Below are positions 1 to 6,372 of a stretch of DNA of 7,271 nt, in pieces. The DNA comes from CAYNOZ01 sp964398955 (GTDB lineage Archaea > Methanobacteriota_B > Thermococci > Thermococcales > CAYNOZ01): the NCBI GenBank assembly GCA_964398955.1, contig CAYNOZ010000070.1:1-7271 (forward strand), in the 5' to 3' direction. The position numbers and the translations under genes were made by a program. The notes beneath the pieces are model-generated. The model made no database searches. It was not told the origin of the DNA and saw nothing but the letters and a program-made list of their open reading frames with translations. Each line of letters starts with the position of its first letter. The stretch's first letter is position 1.

Positions 1-36
1 CATTAATATATGGTAGAGAAGATATTTAAAACTATT

Positions 37-43
37 GAGGTGA
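37..43 (+). promoter_or_regulatory. Shine-Dalgarno site of the aminotransferase gene
   Basis: GAGGTGA lies four bases before the ATG at 48 and matches the archaeal anti-SD (complement GGAGGTGATC) closely. It fixes the start codon. AT-rich TATA-like stretches at 3-12 (TTAATATATG) and 22-31 (ATATTTAAAA) could be the promoter. The first fits better with a leader long enough to contain this site, but the choice is uncertain. Confidence 0.75.
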
Positions 44-47
44 ATAG

Positions 48-1130
48 ATGAAAATCAAACCATTCGAACTGGAAAGATGGTTCGCTAAATATGAACACAA
101 AGCGGAGTTAATGTTATCTGAAAGTGGAATCCGTAGTCTAAAAGGGGAAGAATTTGATTTTAATACAGAAAAAATCGGATACGTTATACCTACTAACGGC
201 GACCCAGAATTAAGAAACAAAATTGCAAAAAAGTACGGGGTAACGAAAAATAATGTACTATTCACAGTAGGAACCCAAGAAGCTAACTTTCTAACCTTTT
301 TATCCATACTATCAGAAGAAGATCATGCAGTAATTATAACACCAACCTATCAAGCACTTCACTCCATACCTGAAACCTTAAGCGATATCAGTAAAGTATG
401 GCTAGAACCTCCAGAATGGAAACTCAATATCAATAAAGTAAAAGAAAAGATAAAAGATAATACCAAACTAATAGTAATCAATAACCCAAACAACCCAACT
501 GGAAAATATCATTCCAAAGATAAAATAAGTAAACTATACGAACTTGCTAATAAAAACAATGCATATTTACTGTGTGACGAAGTTTATAGATTACTTGATC
601 CTAATCCTATTAAACCAGTAGCATCAATGGGAAACAGAGGAATCAGCACAACAAGTCTTACAAAATCCTATGGACTAGCAGGGCTAAGATTCGGATGGAT
701 AGTTGCTTCAGAGAAAATTATTAATAAAGCATGGAACTGGAAAGATTACACAACCATTTCACCATCAATAATAAGTCAAAACCTAGCAAAACAAGTTATT
801 GAAGAAAAAGAAGATCAGATCTTAAAAAAGAACCGAAAATTAGCAGAAAGAAATAGAAAAATTGTTCAAAAATTTATCAATAACCACAACTTAAATTGGC
901 ATAAACCAGTAGGAGTAAATGGATTTATAACTGTTCCAGAACAATTCAAAACATCTGAAGAATTCTGCAAGAAATTTTTTGAAGAAAAAAAGATACTTCT
1001 AGCTCCAGGAAGCGTATTTGGATATGATAAGTACTTCAGGATCGGATTTGGATTGAAAACAGAAGATCTTAAGTACGGACTTTCAAAGCTATCAGAATTC
1101 CTGACAGAACAATCAAATCCTAACAAGTAA
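48..1130 (+). CDS. Class I/II (fold-type I) PLP-dependent aminotransferase
   Basis: A 360-residue enzyme of the aspartate aminotransferase superfamily (COG0436-like). It is expected to be cytosolic and to transfer amino groups using pyridoxal phosphate. Visible landmarks are the NNPNNPTG motif at 145-152 with the cofactor-contacting Asn, D177 in CDEVY (PLP ring nitrogen), the Schiff-base lysine K206 in SLTKSYGLAG, R214 in GLRFGW (phosphate side) and R331 in FRIGFG (substrate carboxylate). Length is normal to slightly short for the family and the gene looks intact. The N-terminus (KPFELERWFAKYE) resembles a subgroup that also includes capreomycidine-synthase-like enzymes, so the true substrate cannot be read from the sequence. 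The start is set by a strong GAGGTGA site. Its last 11 bases overlap the end of the convergent Mth938-domain gene. Family confidence is high; substrate is unknown. Confidence 0.93.
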   Translation: MKIKPFELERWFAKYEHKAELMLSESGIRSLKGEEFDFNTEKIGYVIPTNGDPELRNKIAKKYGVTKNNVLFTVGTQEANFLTFLSILSEEDHAVIITPTYQALHSIPETLSDISKVWLEPPEWKLNINKVKEKIKDNTKLIVINNPNNPTGKYHSKDKISKLYELANKNNAYLLCDEVYRLLDPNPIKPVASMGNRGISTTSLTKSYGLAGLRFGWIVASEKIINKAWNWKDYTTISPSIISQNLAKQVIEEKEDQILKKNRKLAERNRKIVQKFINNHNLNWHKPVGVNGFITVPEQFKTSEEFCKKFFEEKKILLAPGSVFGYDKYFRIGFGLKTEDLKYGLSKLSEFLTEQSNPNK

Positions 1131-1479
1131 GGTGTAAACCAGCTACTACATCATTCCCCTTTTCTAATAAATCCTTAAACATTTCGATAGCTTGATCTGT
1201 TTTACCAAACCTCAAATCAATTCCATGACCCTCCAAATCTTTCTTAAATTTATCTGGAACACTTAATCTACCATTCTTCCCAGTTCCCAACACAAAAATC
1301 TCAGGTTCGTAATCAATTACTTCCTTAATATCTTCTTCACAAATGCTGTGACCTTCTTTCCTCCACCAATCACTTTCAACATGACCCGGAAATAAAATAA
1401 CATCGTTCGTATATTTACTACCATTAATTACAATCTTCCCAAATCGGTATTCTTCCACATCAATTTCGGACAAATTCAT
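1120..1479 (-). CDS. Mth938-domain (DUF498) protein
   Basis: A small soluble protein of about 119 residues matching the Mth938/DUF498 fold family (archaeal MTH938, human AAMDC). Typical landmarks are an early EEYRFGKIVI strand, NDVILFPG followed by WWRKEGH, a central IFVLGTGKNGRL turn with SVPD, and the C-terminal VAGLHLTC. The biochemical role of the family is unsettled; no catalytic site is evident. The ATG at 1479 is preferred. A GTG two codons upstream (1485) would give 121 residues. A BRE/TATA element at 1508-1520 predicts transcription starting near 1486, so the mRNA is nearly leaderless with either start. The gene is tail-to-tail with the aminotransferase, overlapping by 11 bases, so the two are transcribed independently. 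Confidence 0.9.
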   Translation of the reverse strand: MNLSEIDVEEYRFGKIVINGSKYTNDVILFPGHVESDWWRKEGHSICEEDIKEVIDYEPEIFVLGTGKNGRLSVPDKFKKDLEGHGIDLRFGKTDQAIEMFKDLLEKGNDVVAGLHLTC

Positions 1480-1507
1480 CCCCACCAGATCATAAAATTT
1501 ATCAACA

Positions 1508-1520
1508 AATATTATTTTCG
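1508..1520 (-). promoter_or_regulatory. BRE/TATA promoter of the Mth938-domain gene
   Basis: On the minus strand, CGAAAATAATATT reads as a B-recognition element (CGAAA, 1520-1516) followed by a TATA box centred near 1512. A start about 26 bases downstream would be near 1486, one to seven bases before the candidate start codons at 1485 and 1479. The same CGAAAA-TATA layout precedes the ferritin gene. Inferred from consensus only. Confidence 0.5.
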
Positions 1521-1538
1521 AATCAAAAAATAATGACT

Positions 1539-2090
1539 TTACCTAGAATTCATGAAATCCCAAGGGGAAACTCTTTTTATAAACAAAGCAACAATTCCAC
1601 CAATAATTCCTGCAATTATCTGAACCGAATTACCTAACAACTCAGTTATTGCTGCTGGATAACCATATAAATAAATTTCTGTTATAAAGTATCCTACAAC
1701 CATTACCAAACCAGCTAAAACTGTAAAGATCATTAAAATTAAATTATTTTCAAACTTACGACTAGCCAACCCCACAATTAAACCTTCAGAACCTTTAATG
1801 ACTAAAGTAAACGGAGCCCAATGAGCATAACCCCCTAAAATATCTGCTAGGCCAGACCCAACCCCACCAGCAAAACCCCCTACAAAAGGTCCAAAGAGAA
1901 TACCCGAAAGAATAACAGCAGCATCACCAAAATTAATATAACCTCCTGTAACAGTTATTGGTAAACGTACCGATAAAGTAGTAGCTGCTACCAAAGCTAT
2001 CATAACAGCAGTAAAAGAAACTTTCTTAGAAGACAAAGTACCAGAAATAAATGAAATAATACCACCTACACATTTAATACTTTTAATCAA
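1539..2090 (-). CDS. ECF transporter substrate-binding (S) component
   Basis: A 183-residue hydrophobic membrane protein of the ECF-type riboflavin/vitamin transporter S-component family (PF07155-like). S components bind a vitamin or related micronutrient and work with a shared EcfA/EcfA'/EcfT energy-coupling module. Landmarks: a first membrane helix around 24-42, a TGGYINFGDAA segment at 48-58, GILFGPFVGGFAGG in a second helix, GSGLADILGGYAHWAPFTL (78-96), IKGSEGLIVG (98-107), and two more helices near 117-140 and 148-172. No ATPase or T component lies in the window, so the module must be elsewhere. The substrate cannot be assigned. The start is taken as TTG at 2090, preceded by AAGGATG. A TTG at 2036 (residue 19) would give a more usual length before the first helix and is a real alternative. 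The gene looks intact. Confidence 0.88.
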   Translation of the reverse strand: MIKSIKCVGGIISFISGTLSSKKVSFTAVMIALVAATTLSVRLPITVTGGYINFGDAAVILSGILFGPFVGGFAGGVGSGLADILGGYAHWAPFTLVIKGSEGLIVGLASRKFENNLILMIFTVLAGLVMVVGYFITEIYLYGYPAAITELLGNSVQIIAGIIGGIVALFIKRVSPWDFMNSR

Positions 2091-2099
2091 AAAACATCC

Positions 2100-2192
2100 T
2101 TAAAAAGTTAACTCATTTTTAGGGTTTATGTGATCTATGAACCGTCTTCTTTTAGTTAAAGGGTGATCTGGCTCTACCAATACAAACATCAT
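2100..2192 (-). CDS. Possible 30-residue ORF coupled to the ECF S-component gene
   Basis: A short minus-strand ORF opening with two ATG codons (2192 and 2189) encodes a charged peptide beginning MMFVLVEPDHPLTKRR and ending in NELTF. It has no cysteines or membrane segment. It is preceded by an in-frame TAA three codons upstream, so the ATG is the first possible start. Its TAA stop at 2100-2102 directly abuts the GGATG before the TTG of the transporter gene, a layout suited to translational coupling. A TATA-like ATAATTATATG at 2206-2216 would start transcription near 2184, close to the ATGs. I do not recognise the peptide. It could equally be the surviving tail of a decayed gene, since an 80-codon disrupted frame lies just upstream in a different phase. 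Confidence 0.3.
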   Translation of the reverse strand: MMFVLVEPDHPLTKRRRFIDHINPKNELTF

Positions 2193-2280
2193 AAAATTTT
2201 AGAAACATATAATTATCAAGTTCAAGGTAAATTCCAAGTTACTAACCTAGATATTGGCGTTAGGATAAAATTTTAGAGAC
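2191..2280. repeat. Pair of 16-base near-identical direct repeats
   Basis: ATAAAATTTTAGAAAC at 2191-2206 and ATAAAATTTTAGAGAC at 2265-2280 match at 15 of 16 bases and start 74 bases apart. Each contains the 10-base palindrome TAAAATTTTA. They sit upstream of the ECF S-component gene and could be operator half-sites, or simply chance in AT-rich DNA. No third copy was noticed in the window. Confidence 0.4.
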
Positions 2281-2521
2281 TGAATCCTCTAATAATATTT
2301 AAATCTCCTTCTATGAAGAGATCATTATATAAAGACTTTATAAAACAACCAATAATCAATCTACAACACAAATCTGGAGTTACGTGATAACCGCTTTATT
2401 GACTATAAATTGAGTATCTCTCTTCAAGCACTCTCAACTCCATCATTTTTCTATAAATAGATGATATAAGCAAAGGGATGGAAGCAGAGTTCTCCAAAGC
2501 AAACGGGTATGTCACTAATGC
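2273..2521 (-). pseudogene. Possible decayed protein-coding gene
   Basis: One minus-strand frame runs from 2521 to 2276 with a single interruption, a TAA at 2396-2398: 41 open codons, the stop, then 40 more codons to TAA at 2273-2275. A further 16 codons of the same frame follow before the next stop. The upstream half includes VTYPFALENSASIPLL and MMELRVLEERYSIYSQ; the downstream half includes SGYHVTPDLCCRLIIG and IEGDLNIIRGFSL. The composition looks protein-like and is less AT-rich than the spacer beside it. There is no convincing start or Shine-Dalgarno site (a GTG at 2515 is the best candidate). I do not recognise the family. This may be a gene broken by a nonsense mutation, with its tail possibly shifted into the 2100-2192 frame, or chance openness. 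No function is proposed. Confidence 0.3.
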
Positions 2522-2534
2522 TTAATAAAGAACT

Positions 2535-2546
2535 AAAAATATAATA
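2535..2546 (+). promoter_or_regulatory. Probable TATA box of the response-regulator gene
   Basis: AAAATATAATAA forms an archaeal TATA-like element about 65-75 bases before the ATG at 2609. A start about 26 bases downstream (near 2567) would leave a leader of roughly 40 bases containing the GGGG Shine-Dalgarno-like site at 2601-2604. The surrounding DNA is very AT-rich, so other placements are possible. Confidence 0.35.
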
Positions 2547-2608
2547 AAAAGTTAAACATTAGAACCAAAAAAATAAAAAAATAATAAATTATTATACATT
2601 GGGGAATT

Positions 2609-3679
2609 ATGAATAATAAAAAATCTATTGAAAATAAGTCGATTTTAATCGAAAACAATGAAGTAAATTTGAATAGTCTAATTAAACCTGAATGGAATAA
2701 AAAGGACTTTATAATTCTTAACTTTGATGAAAATCCTCTTAAGATAAAAGAGAGATTAGAGAAAAAAGTAAGAGGGAATATAAATATTATAAATTTTAGT
2801 GTAGATAAAATTAAAGATCCTAGAATCTTTAATATCAAAAGTAACTCAGATTTATCAAAAATTGGTTCTAAAATAGATAAAAAATTTGAAAATGACAATA
2901 TTCTCGTTTTTAAAGACATAAATCAATGTATAAAGAATTTAAATTTTCCTAAATCTTATAAAATTATTCACGGTCTTGTTAATAATGTTAAAGTAAAAAA
3001 AGGTATTGGCTTGTTCTTCTTTAACGAATCTAAAATTAACATACATTATTATAAATTAATTAAACATTTATTTGATCTTAAACTGGAAAAAAGTTCTGAA
3101 AGCTTTTTAGAATTAAAAGAAGATATAAATTTTCAAGTTATGATTATTGAAGACGATAAAATGGTTTGTGACCTTTATGAAAAGATCCTAGAAAAGGAAT
3201 ATAATGTAAGTAAAGCTAATAACGGAGAAGAAGCCCTAAAAAAAGTTTCATCTGAAATTGACTTAATTCTTTTAGATAGAAGATTACCTGATAAAGAAGG
3301 ATTAGAAATTATGAAAGAAATTAAAAATAACCCTAAATATGAAAAAATTCCAATAATGATGTTAACCGGTTTAGAACCTGACTTCAACATAGATGAAATG
3401 CCATTAGAAGATTACTTAGAAAAACCTATAAACCCCTCAGATCTTCGTCAATCAGTGAAAAAAATTATATATAAATGTGAATACGAAGAAGAATACCAAA
3501 AAATTTCTGATAACCTACAAAAATATAATAAAATTCTAGAACAGGAAAACAATATAAATACAGAAAAAGAAGAAAAATTAAAACAACTGAGAAAAGATAT
3601 CAAAAAATCAAACCTCAAACTTGAAAATGATATACAAGATATAATCCAAAAGGAAGGATTAAAATTACTTAATTTTTAA
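2609..3679 (+). CDS. Response regulator: N-terminal truncated RecA-like domain, REC receiver, HalX-like coiled coil
   Basis: A 356-residue signalling protein. Residues about 27-160 begin with an FIILNFDENP strand, contain DNILVFKDINQCIKNL and end with IHYYKLIKHLFD. I read this as a degenerate RecA/KaiC-like domain of the kind seen in haloarchaeal DUF7504/HTR-like proteins; no Walker A loop is visible. Residues about 174-288 form a complete receiver domain: acidic pocket E181/D182/D183, phospho-acceptor D223 in LLDRRLPDKEG, T253 in MLTG and K272 in EKP. Residues about 289-345 are a charged coiled coil (YEEEYQKI to LKLENDI) resembling the HalX domain that follows REC in haloarchaeal regulators. 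There is no DNA-binding or enzymatic output domain, so it probably acts through protein contacts. No histidine kinase is in the window. GGGG four bases before the ATG supports the start. It converges with fen, 10 bases apart. REC is certain; the flanking domains are less so. Confidence 0.85.
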   Translation: MNNKKSIENKSILIENNEVNLNSLIKPEWNKKDFIILNFDENPLKIKERLEKKVRGNINIINFSVDKIKDPRIFNIKSNSDLSKIGSKIDKKFENDNILVFKDINQCIKNLNFPKSYKIIHGLVNNVKVKKGIGLFFFNESKINIHYYKLIKHLFDLKLEKSSESFLELKEDINFQVMIIEDDKMVCDLYEKILEKEYNVSKANNGEEALKKVSSEIDLILLDRRLPDKEGLEIMKEIKNNPKYEKIPIMMLTGLEPDFNIDEMPLEDYLEKPINPSDLRQSVKKIIYKCEYEEEYQKISDNLQKYNKILEQENNINTEKEEKLKQLRKDIKKSNLKLENDIQDIIQKEGLKLLNF

Positions 3680-3689
3680 CATAAAAGGT

Positions 3690-4655
3690 TTAGAACCAAG
3701 ATTCAAGATTTCTTTGTTCACCTTTCTCGTATGTCTTCAATAATTTTTCTACTCCCTTACTAACTCTCTTTTCAGAAAAGTCATATTCATCTAACATTTC
3801 TCTTATACCTTCTGAGTCCGGTTTTTTTCTGGTAGTATCATAATCATTTTCTACATTTGGTTCTAAGAAAATTTTCTTAATTTCGTTGGGATCTATATCA
3901 AATTCATCTATGTAGTCATCAAAGGATTCATTTTTAACTATTTTGAGACCTCTTTTTGGCCCAATGCCTTTAATTCCTCCAGGATTAAAATCAGTCCCAA
4001 TAAGTATTGATAATTCGATTAATTGTTCTCTAGTGATATTATGGTTTTTTAGACTTTTTTCCAGGTATATTATTTCAGGATTATCCTTCATTAAGTTCCT
4101 TATTGTCCTAGGAGATCCGTAAAGCAATGAATCATAATCTTGAGAAGCAACGGCCCATGCATCTCCTCTCGTTACTATATGTACAGCTTGTGATTCACCT
4201 TCTGTAGGAGCTTGAATTACTGGAATCCCCATTAAGTTCAAAAGTCTTTTTGAGGATTTTAATTGATCTTGTTGTATTTTAGAGCTCATTTGAGCGTATT
4301 TTTTCGCAGATGTAAATTCTCCTTTCTCTTTCTTTTCTTTCCATTTTTTCTTAGCTTCTTCCCTAATCTCATTTCGATTCTTAATTTCTTGTCTCTTCAA
4401 TTTAGGATGTTCTCCATCGAAGACATATATCGGGGTGATGTTTTTTTCTAAGAGATTTAAATTTCGATAGAAAAGTCCAGATAGGTGGGATGTTACTCTC
4501 CCTTTAGAATCTTTTAAAGGTGTTCCATCTCTTTGTCTGATCGAGGAAAGGAATTGGTAAATATAATTAAATGCGTCAACAGCTATTTTACGGTTTTTAA
4601 GTTTTTTTATTGATATTTCCTCAATATTTACTAGAGTACTGAGTTGAACACCCAT
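3690..4655 (-). CDS. fen: Flap endonuclease 1 (FEN1)
   Basis: A 321-residue structure-specific nuclease that removes 5' flaps during Okazaki-fragment maturation and base-excision repair. The N-terminal XPG domain opens with MGVQL. The metal-binding acidic set is complete: D27 (AVDAFN), D80 (VFDGEHP), E152 and E154 (PTEGES), D173 and D175 (SQDYDS) and D222 (GTDFNPGG). The basic helical-arch region (KKKWKEKKEKGEF) is present, and the helix-three-turn-helix is GIKGIGPKRGLKIV (227-240). The protein ends in QRNLESWF (314-321), a PCNA-interacting PIP box with W instead of the first F. Length is at the short end for archaeal FEN1 and the gene appears intact. The ATG at 4655 has a strong AGGGGGT site, and the S17e stop codon TAG shares that sequence, so translation is probably coupled. 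It is the last gene of the PP-loop-S17e-fen cluster. Confidence 0.97.
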   Translation of the reverse strand: MGVQLSTLVNIEEISIKKLKNRKIAVDAFNYIYQFLSSIRQRDGTPLKDSKGRVTSHLSGLFYRNLNLLEKNITPIYVFDGEHPKLKRQEIKNRNEIREEAKKKWKEKKEKGEFTSAKKYAQMSSKIQQDQLKSSKRLLNLMGIPVIQAPTEGESQAVHIVTRGDAWAVASQDYDSLLYGSPRTIRNLMKDNPEIIYLEKSLKNHNITREQLIELSILIGTDFNPGGIKGIGPKRGLKIVKNESFDDYIDEFDIDPNEIKKIFLEPNVENDYDTTRKKPDSEGIREMLDEYDFSEKRVSKGVEKLLKTYEKGEQRNLESWF

Positions 4656-4659
4656 TAGT

Positions 4660-4667
4660 ACCCCCTA
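4660..4667 (-). promoter_or_regulatory. Ribosome-binding site of fen overlapping the S17e stop codon
   Basis: Minus-strand TAGGGGGT: the TAG is the S17e stop (4667-4665) and the G-rich part is the Shine-Dalgarno site four bases from the fen ATG. Ribosomes ending S17e would be placed at the fen start, which argues for a co-transcribed, coupled pair. Confidence 0.65.
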
Positions 4668-4850
4668 CGCAGACCTTACCTTTTTCGTTACGTAGCCTGC
4701 TATTCTATTTCTCATCGTTTTACTATTCAAATCAACTAATTCTTCTACTTTTAATTTATTCTCATCAAAGTCTTCTGTAAATTTGTCTTCATGTAATTTC
4801 ATCAACTTCTCGGCAGTTCTTTTTATGTGATCTTGTCTTATTTTTCCCAA
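4665..4850 (-). CDS. rps17e: Small ribosomal subunit protein S17e (eS17)
   Basis: A 61-residue basic protein of the archaeal/eukaryotic 30S/40S subunit. The GKIRQDHIKRTAEKLMKLH start and the KTMRNRIAGYVTKKVR end are characteristic, and the length is normal for archaeal S17e (about 60-67). The start must be TTG at 4850: the next in-frame ATG is residue 17 and would remove the conserved N-terminus. GGTGAT lies a few bases before the TTG, inside the 13-base gap after the PP-loop gene. Nine bases separate it from fen. The position within the cluster implies co-transcription with both neighbours. Confidence 0.95.
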   Translation of the reverse strand: MGKIRQDHIKRTAEKLMKLHEDKFTEDFDENKLKVEELVDLNSKTMRNRIAGYVTKKVRSA

Positions 4851-4863
4851 AATATCACCATTA

Positions 4864-6333
4864 TTAGTTTTGAATATCCTTTATTAATGCTTCGGATATC
4901 TCCGGATCAATGGCTCTAGCACGAAGTTCTCTTAGAACTCTACGTATTGATAATTTCCGAGTTTTCGGATTTTTTTTATGTATTTCGTTCAATAATGAAC
5001 ATCCATAGGTTTGATCATTTTTGAAATTCTTATCGTTGATTTTATAGTTTTCTCTTTTCTTTAAAGATAGTAATGCTGGTAAATTAATTCTTAGAATATT
5101 TTCGTCCATGTATAATGAATGTGACCCGTGAGATATTAAATCACCGAATATTACTATTTCATTATTCTTTTCGGTGGAGTATTCGTATATTTTTTTCTTT
5201 ATGAATTTCGAACACTTACCGCAGGGGTGATTTCCTTTTTCTATTATTTCCTGTTTTTTAGATTTCCATTCAGATGATTTTTCTATTTTAACATTTTTAA
5301 CTTCTTTATTACCTTCCTTCTGTCCTACTGTTACTGGTATTGGTGTTGTATACTTTTTCATAATCTTCAAAGCGGTTGTACTATCTATTCCTCCTGAATA
5401 AGCTATGATCGGAGTTAAAGATTTATGATGGATAGAAGCATTAAGTAATGCTTTTGGATCGTCTTTTTCTTTTCTAATTTTTATTAGAGGCTTTAAGACT
5501 TCATCTATAATTTCTTTTTGGTCCTTAGTCTTAGGTTTAATTGTATTTATATTATTGATAGTGGTTTCAAGTATGTGGTCTTTCGTTTTTCTATTTATTC
5601 TATTCTGAATTTTTTTATTATGTGGAATTTCCTCCGTTTTAATTGGAAAACTGATTTTTCTTTCTGCTTGTGCTGGTTCAGAAAGACCATAATAAACTTC
5701 AGGTAAAATATTGCGTATTTTTTTATTAGATATGTTTTTATCAGTTTTATTACCTAATTTAATGGATCTGAACCAGGAAAGATGTAATAAATATCTTAAA
5801 TTTAATCTAAGAGGATTCATCTGTATCGGTTTTCGAAAATTACCGATCTTCACAACTCCATCAGAATTTAAATCAGGTTTCAATCCTATTTTTTTTGATA
5901 AAAAGAAATCCAATCCTTGAAAATAATTGGGTCTAATATCTGCTTTTCCAATTTCCGTATACTCTGGTTGAAAATCCTTTAAATTTTTGAAAGGATATTC
6001 TCTTTCAATTTCTATTAACTTTTTTATTCTAGATCCTAAAGTTCTTAATTCATCACTTCCAGTGATTTGCCGATCTATTAACCTATAATTCTGGTTAATT
6101 ATGATTTTCCTATTTTTTAAATCAAGTTCAGATAAAACTGTAACTTGTTCATACGGAATTAATTTTCTAAGCTCACCTACGACCTTTCCACTACCTATTA
6201 TAGCGCTCTTATCTGATCTATTTTCGGCAATAATGTAAATTCTGTTTCTCTTAGTTAAAATTTCAGATATCCGTATAGGAGTATTTTTATTTCTTATATT
6301 ATTAATTATTTGTTTTATCTGTCTTTTATTCAT
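4864..6333 (-). CDS. PP-loop ATPase with CX2C...C cysteines (COG1365-like, predicted)
   Basis: A 489-residue, strongly basic protein. The C-terminal part (about 305-489) is an ATP-pyrophosphatase (PP-loop) domain with the signature SGGIDST at 313-319. This fold adenylates a substrate, often a tRNA base or carboxylate. The protein has only three cysteines, all in this domain: C371 and C374 in PCGKCSKF and C445 in YGCSLL. That spacing recalls TtuA/Ncs6-type enzymes, where three cysteines hold an iron-sulfur cluster. GDLISHG (397-403), INLPALLSL (416-424) and a C-terminal RRVLRELRARAIDPE helix also look conserved. Residues 1-300 match nothing I can name with confidence. The overall layout fits the uncharacterised archaeal PP-loop family COG1365, assigned from memory of motifs. 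The ATG at 6333 has no Shine-Dalgarno site, and a TATA-like element just upstream suggests a near-leaderless mRNA. It is the first gene of the cluster with S17e and fen. Domain sure; substrate unknown. Confidence 0.82.
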   Translation of the reverse strand: MNKRQIKQIINNIRNKNTPIRISEILTKRNRIYIIAENRSDKSAIIGSGKVVGELRKLIPYEQVTVLSELDLKNRKIIINQNYRLIDRQITGSDELRTLGSRIKKLIEIEREYPFKNLKDFQPEYTEIGKADIRPNYFQGLDFFLSKKIGLKPDLNSDGVVKIGNFRKPIQMNPLRLNLRYLLHLSWFRSIKLGNKTDKNISNKKIRNILPEVYYGLSEPAQAERKISFPIKTEEIPHNKKIQNRINRKTKDHILETTINNINTIKPKTKDQKEIIDEVLKPLIKIRKEKDDPKALLNASIHHKSLTPIIAYSGGIDSTTALKIMKKYTTPIPVTVGQKEGNKEVKNVKIEKSSEWKSKKQEIIEKGNHPCGKCSKFIKKKIYEYSTEKNNEIVIFGDLISHGSHSLYMDENILRINLPALLSLKKRENYKINDKNFKNDQTYGCSLLNEIHKKNPKTRKLSIRRVLRELRARAIDPEISEALIKDIQN

Positions 6334-6372
6334 AGAAAACGGCTCAAAATAGAAAATAAAATATAAAAATTT
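6334..6372 (-). promoter_or_regulatory. 39-base spacer with probable promoter of the PP-loop-S17e-fen cluster
   Basis: Reading the minus strand, TTTTTATATTTTA (about 6369-6357) is a TATA-like element centred near 6363. A start about 26 bases on would lie near 6337, only a few bases before the ATG at 6333. The same T-rich run directly follows the ferritin stop codon and could act as an oligo-T terminator for ferritin. Both readings rest on composition and spacing alone. Confidence 0.4.

Noticed and set aside
2121..2142. Stem-loop GGTTTAT/ATGAACC, considered as a riboswitch or tRNA fragment
   Set aside because: Seven pairs including a G-U wobble only on the strand opposite the transporter gene; no tRNA arms or known riboswitch motif around it.
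2187..2192. AUGAUG sequences at 2187-2192 and 2441-2446, considered as C boxes of C/D guide RNAs
   Set aside because: Neither is followed by a CUGA D box or a C'/D' pair at the right spacing on the same strand.
2375..2442. Inverted repeat TGGAGTT/AACTCCA with a 54-base loop, considered as a structured RNA
   Set aside because: Only seven base pairs over a long loop, inside the disrupted minus-strand frame, without conserved loops or a terminator.
2461..2524. Plus-strand frame reading SKGMEAEFSKANGYVTNA, considered as a short gene
   Set aside because: Upstream stop in frame and no start other than an internal ATG giving 15 residues; the complementary minus-strand frame is longer and more coherent.
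2533..2919. 128-codon minus-strand ORF opposite the response-regulator gene
   Set aside because: Its leucine/isoleucine/phenylalanine-rich translation is the expected mirror of an AT-rich, lysine- and asparagine-rich gene on the plus strand, which has recognisable domains.
5518..5920. Plus-strand ORFs of 62 and 69 codons inside the PP-loop gene
   Set aside because: They lie opposite a continuous coding frame, have no ribosome-binding sites and give phenylalanine-rich low-complexity peptides.
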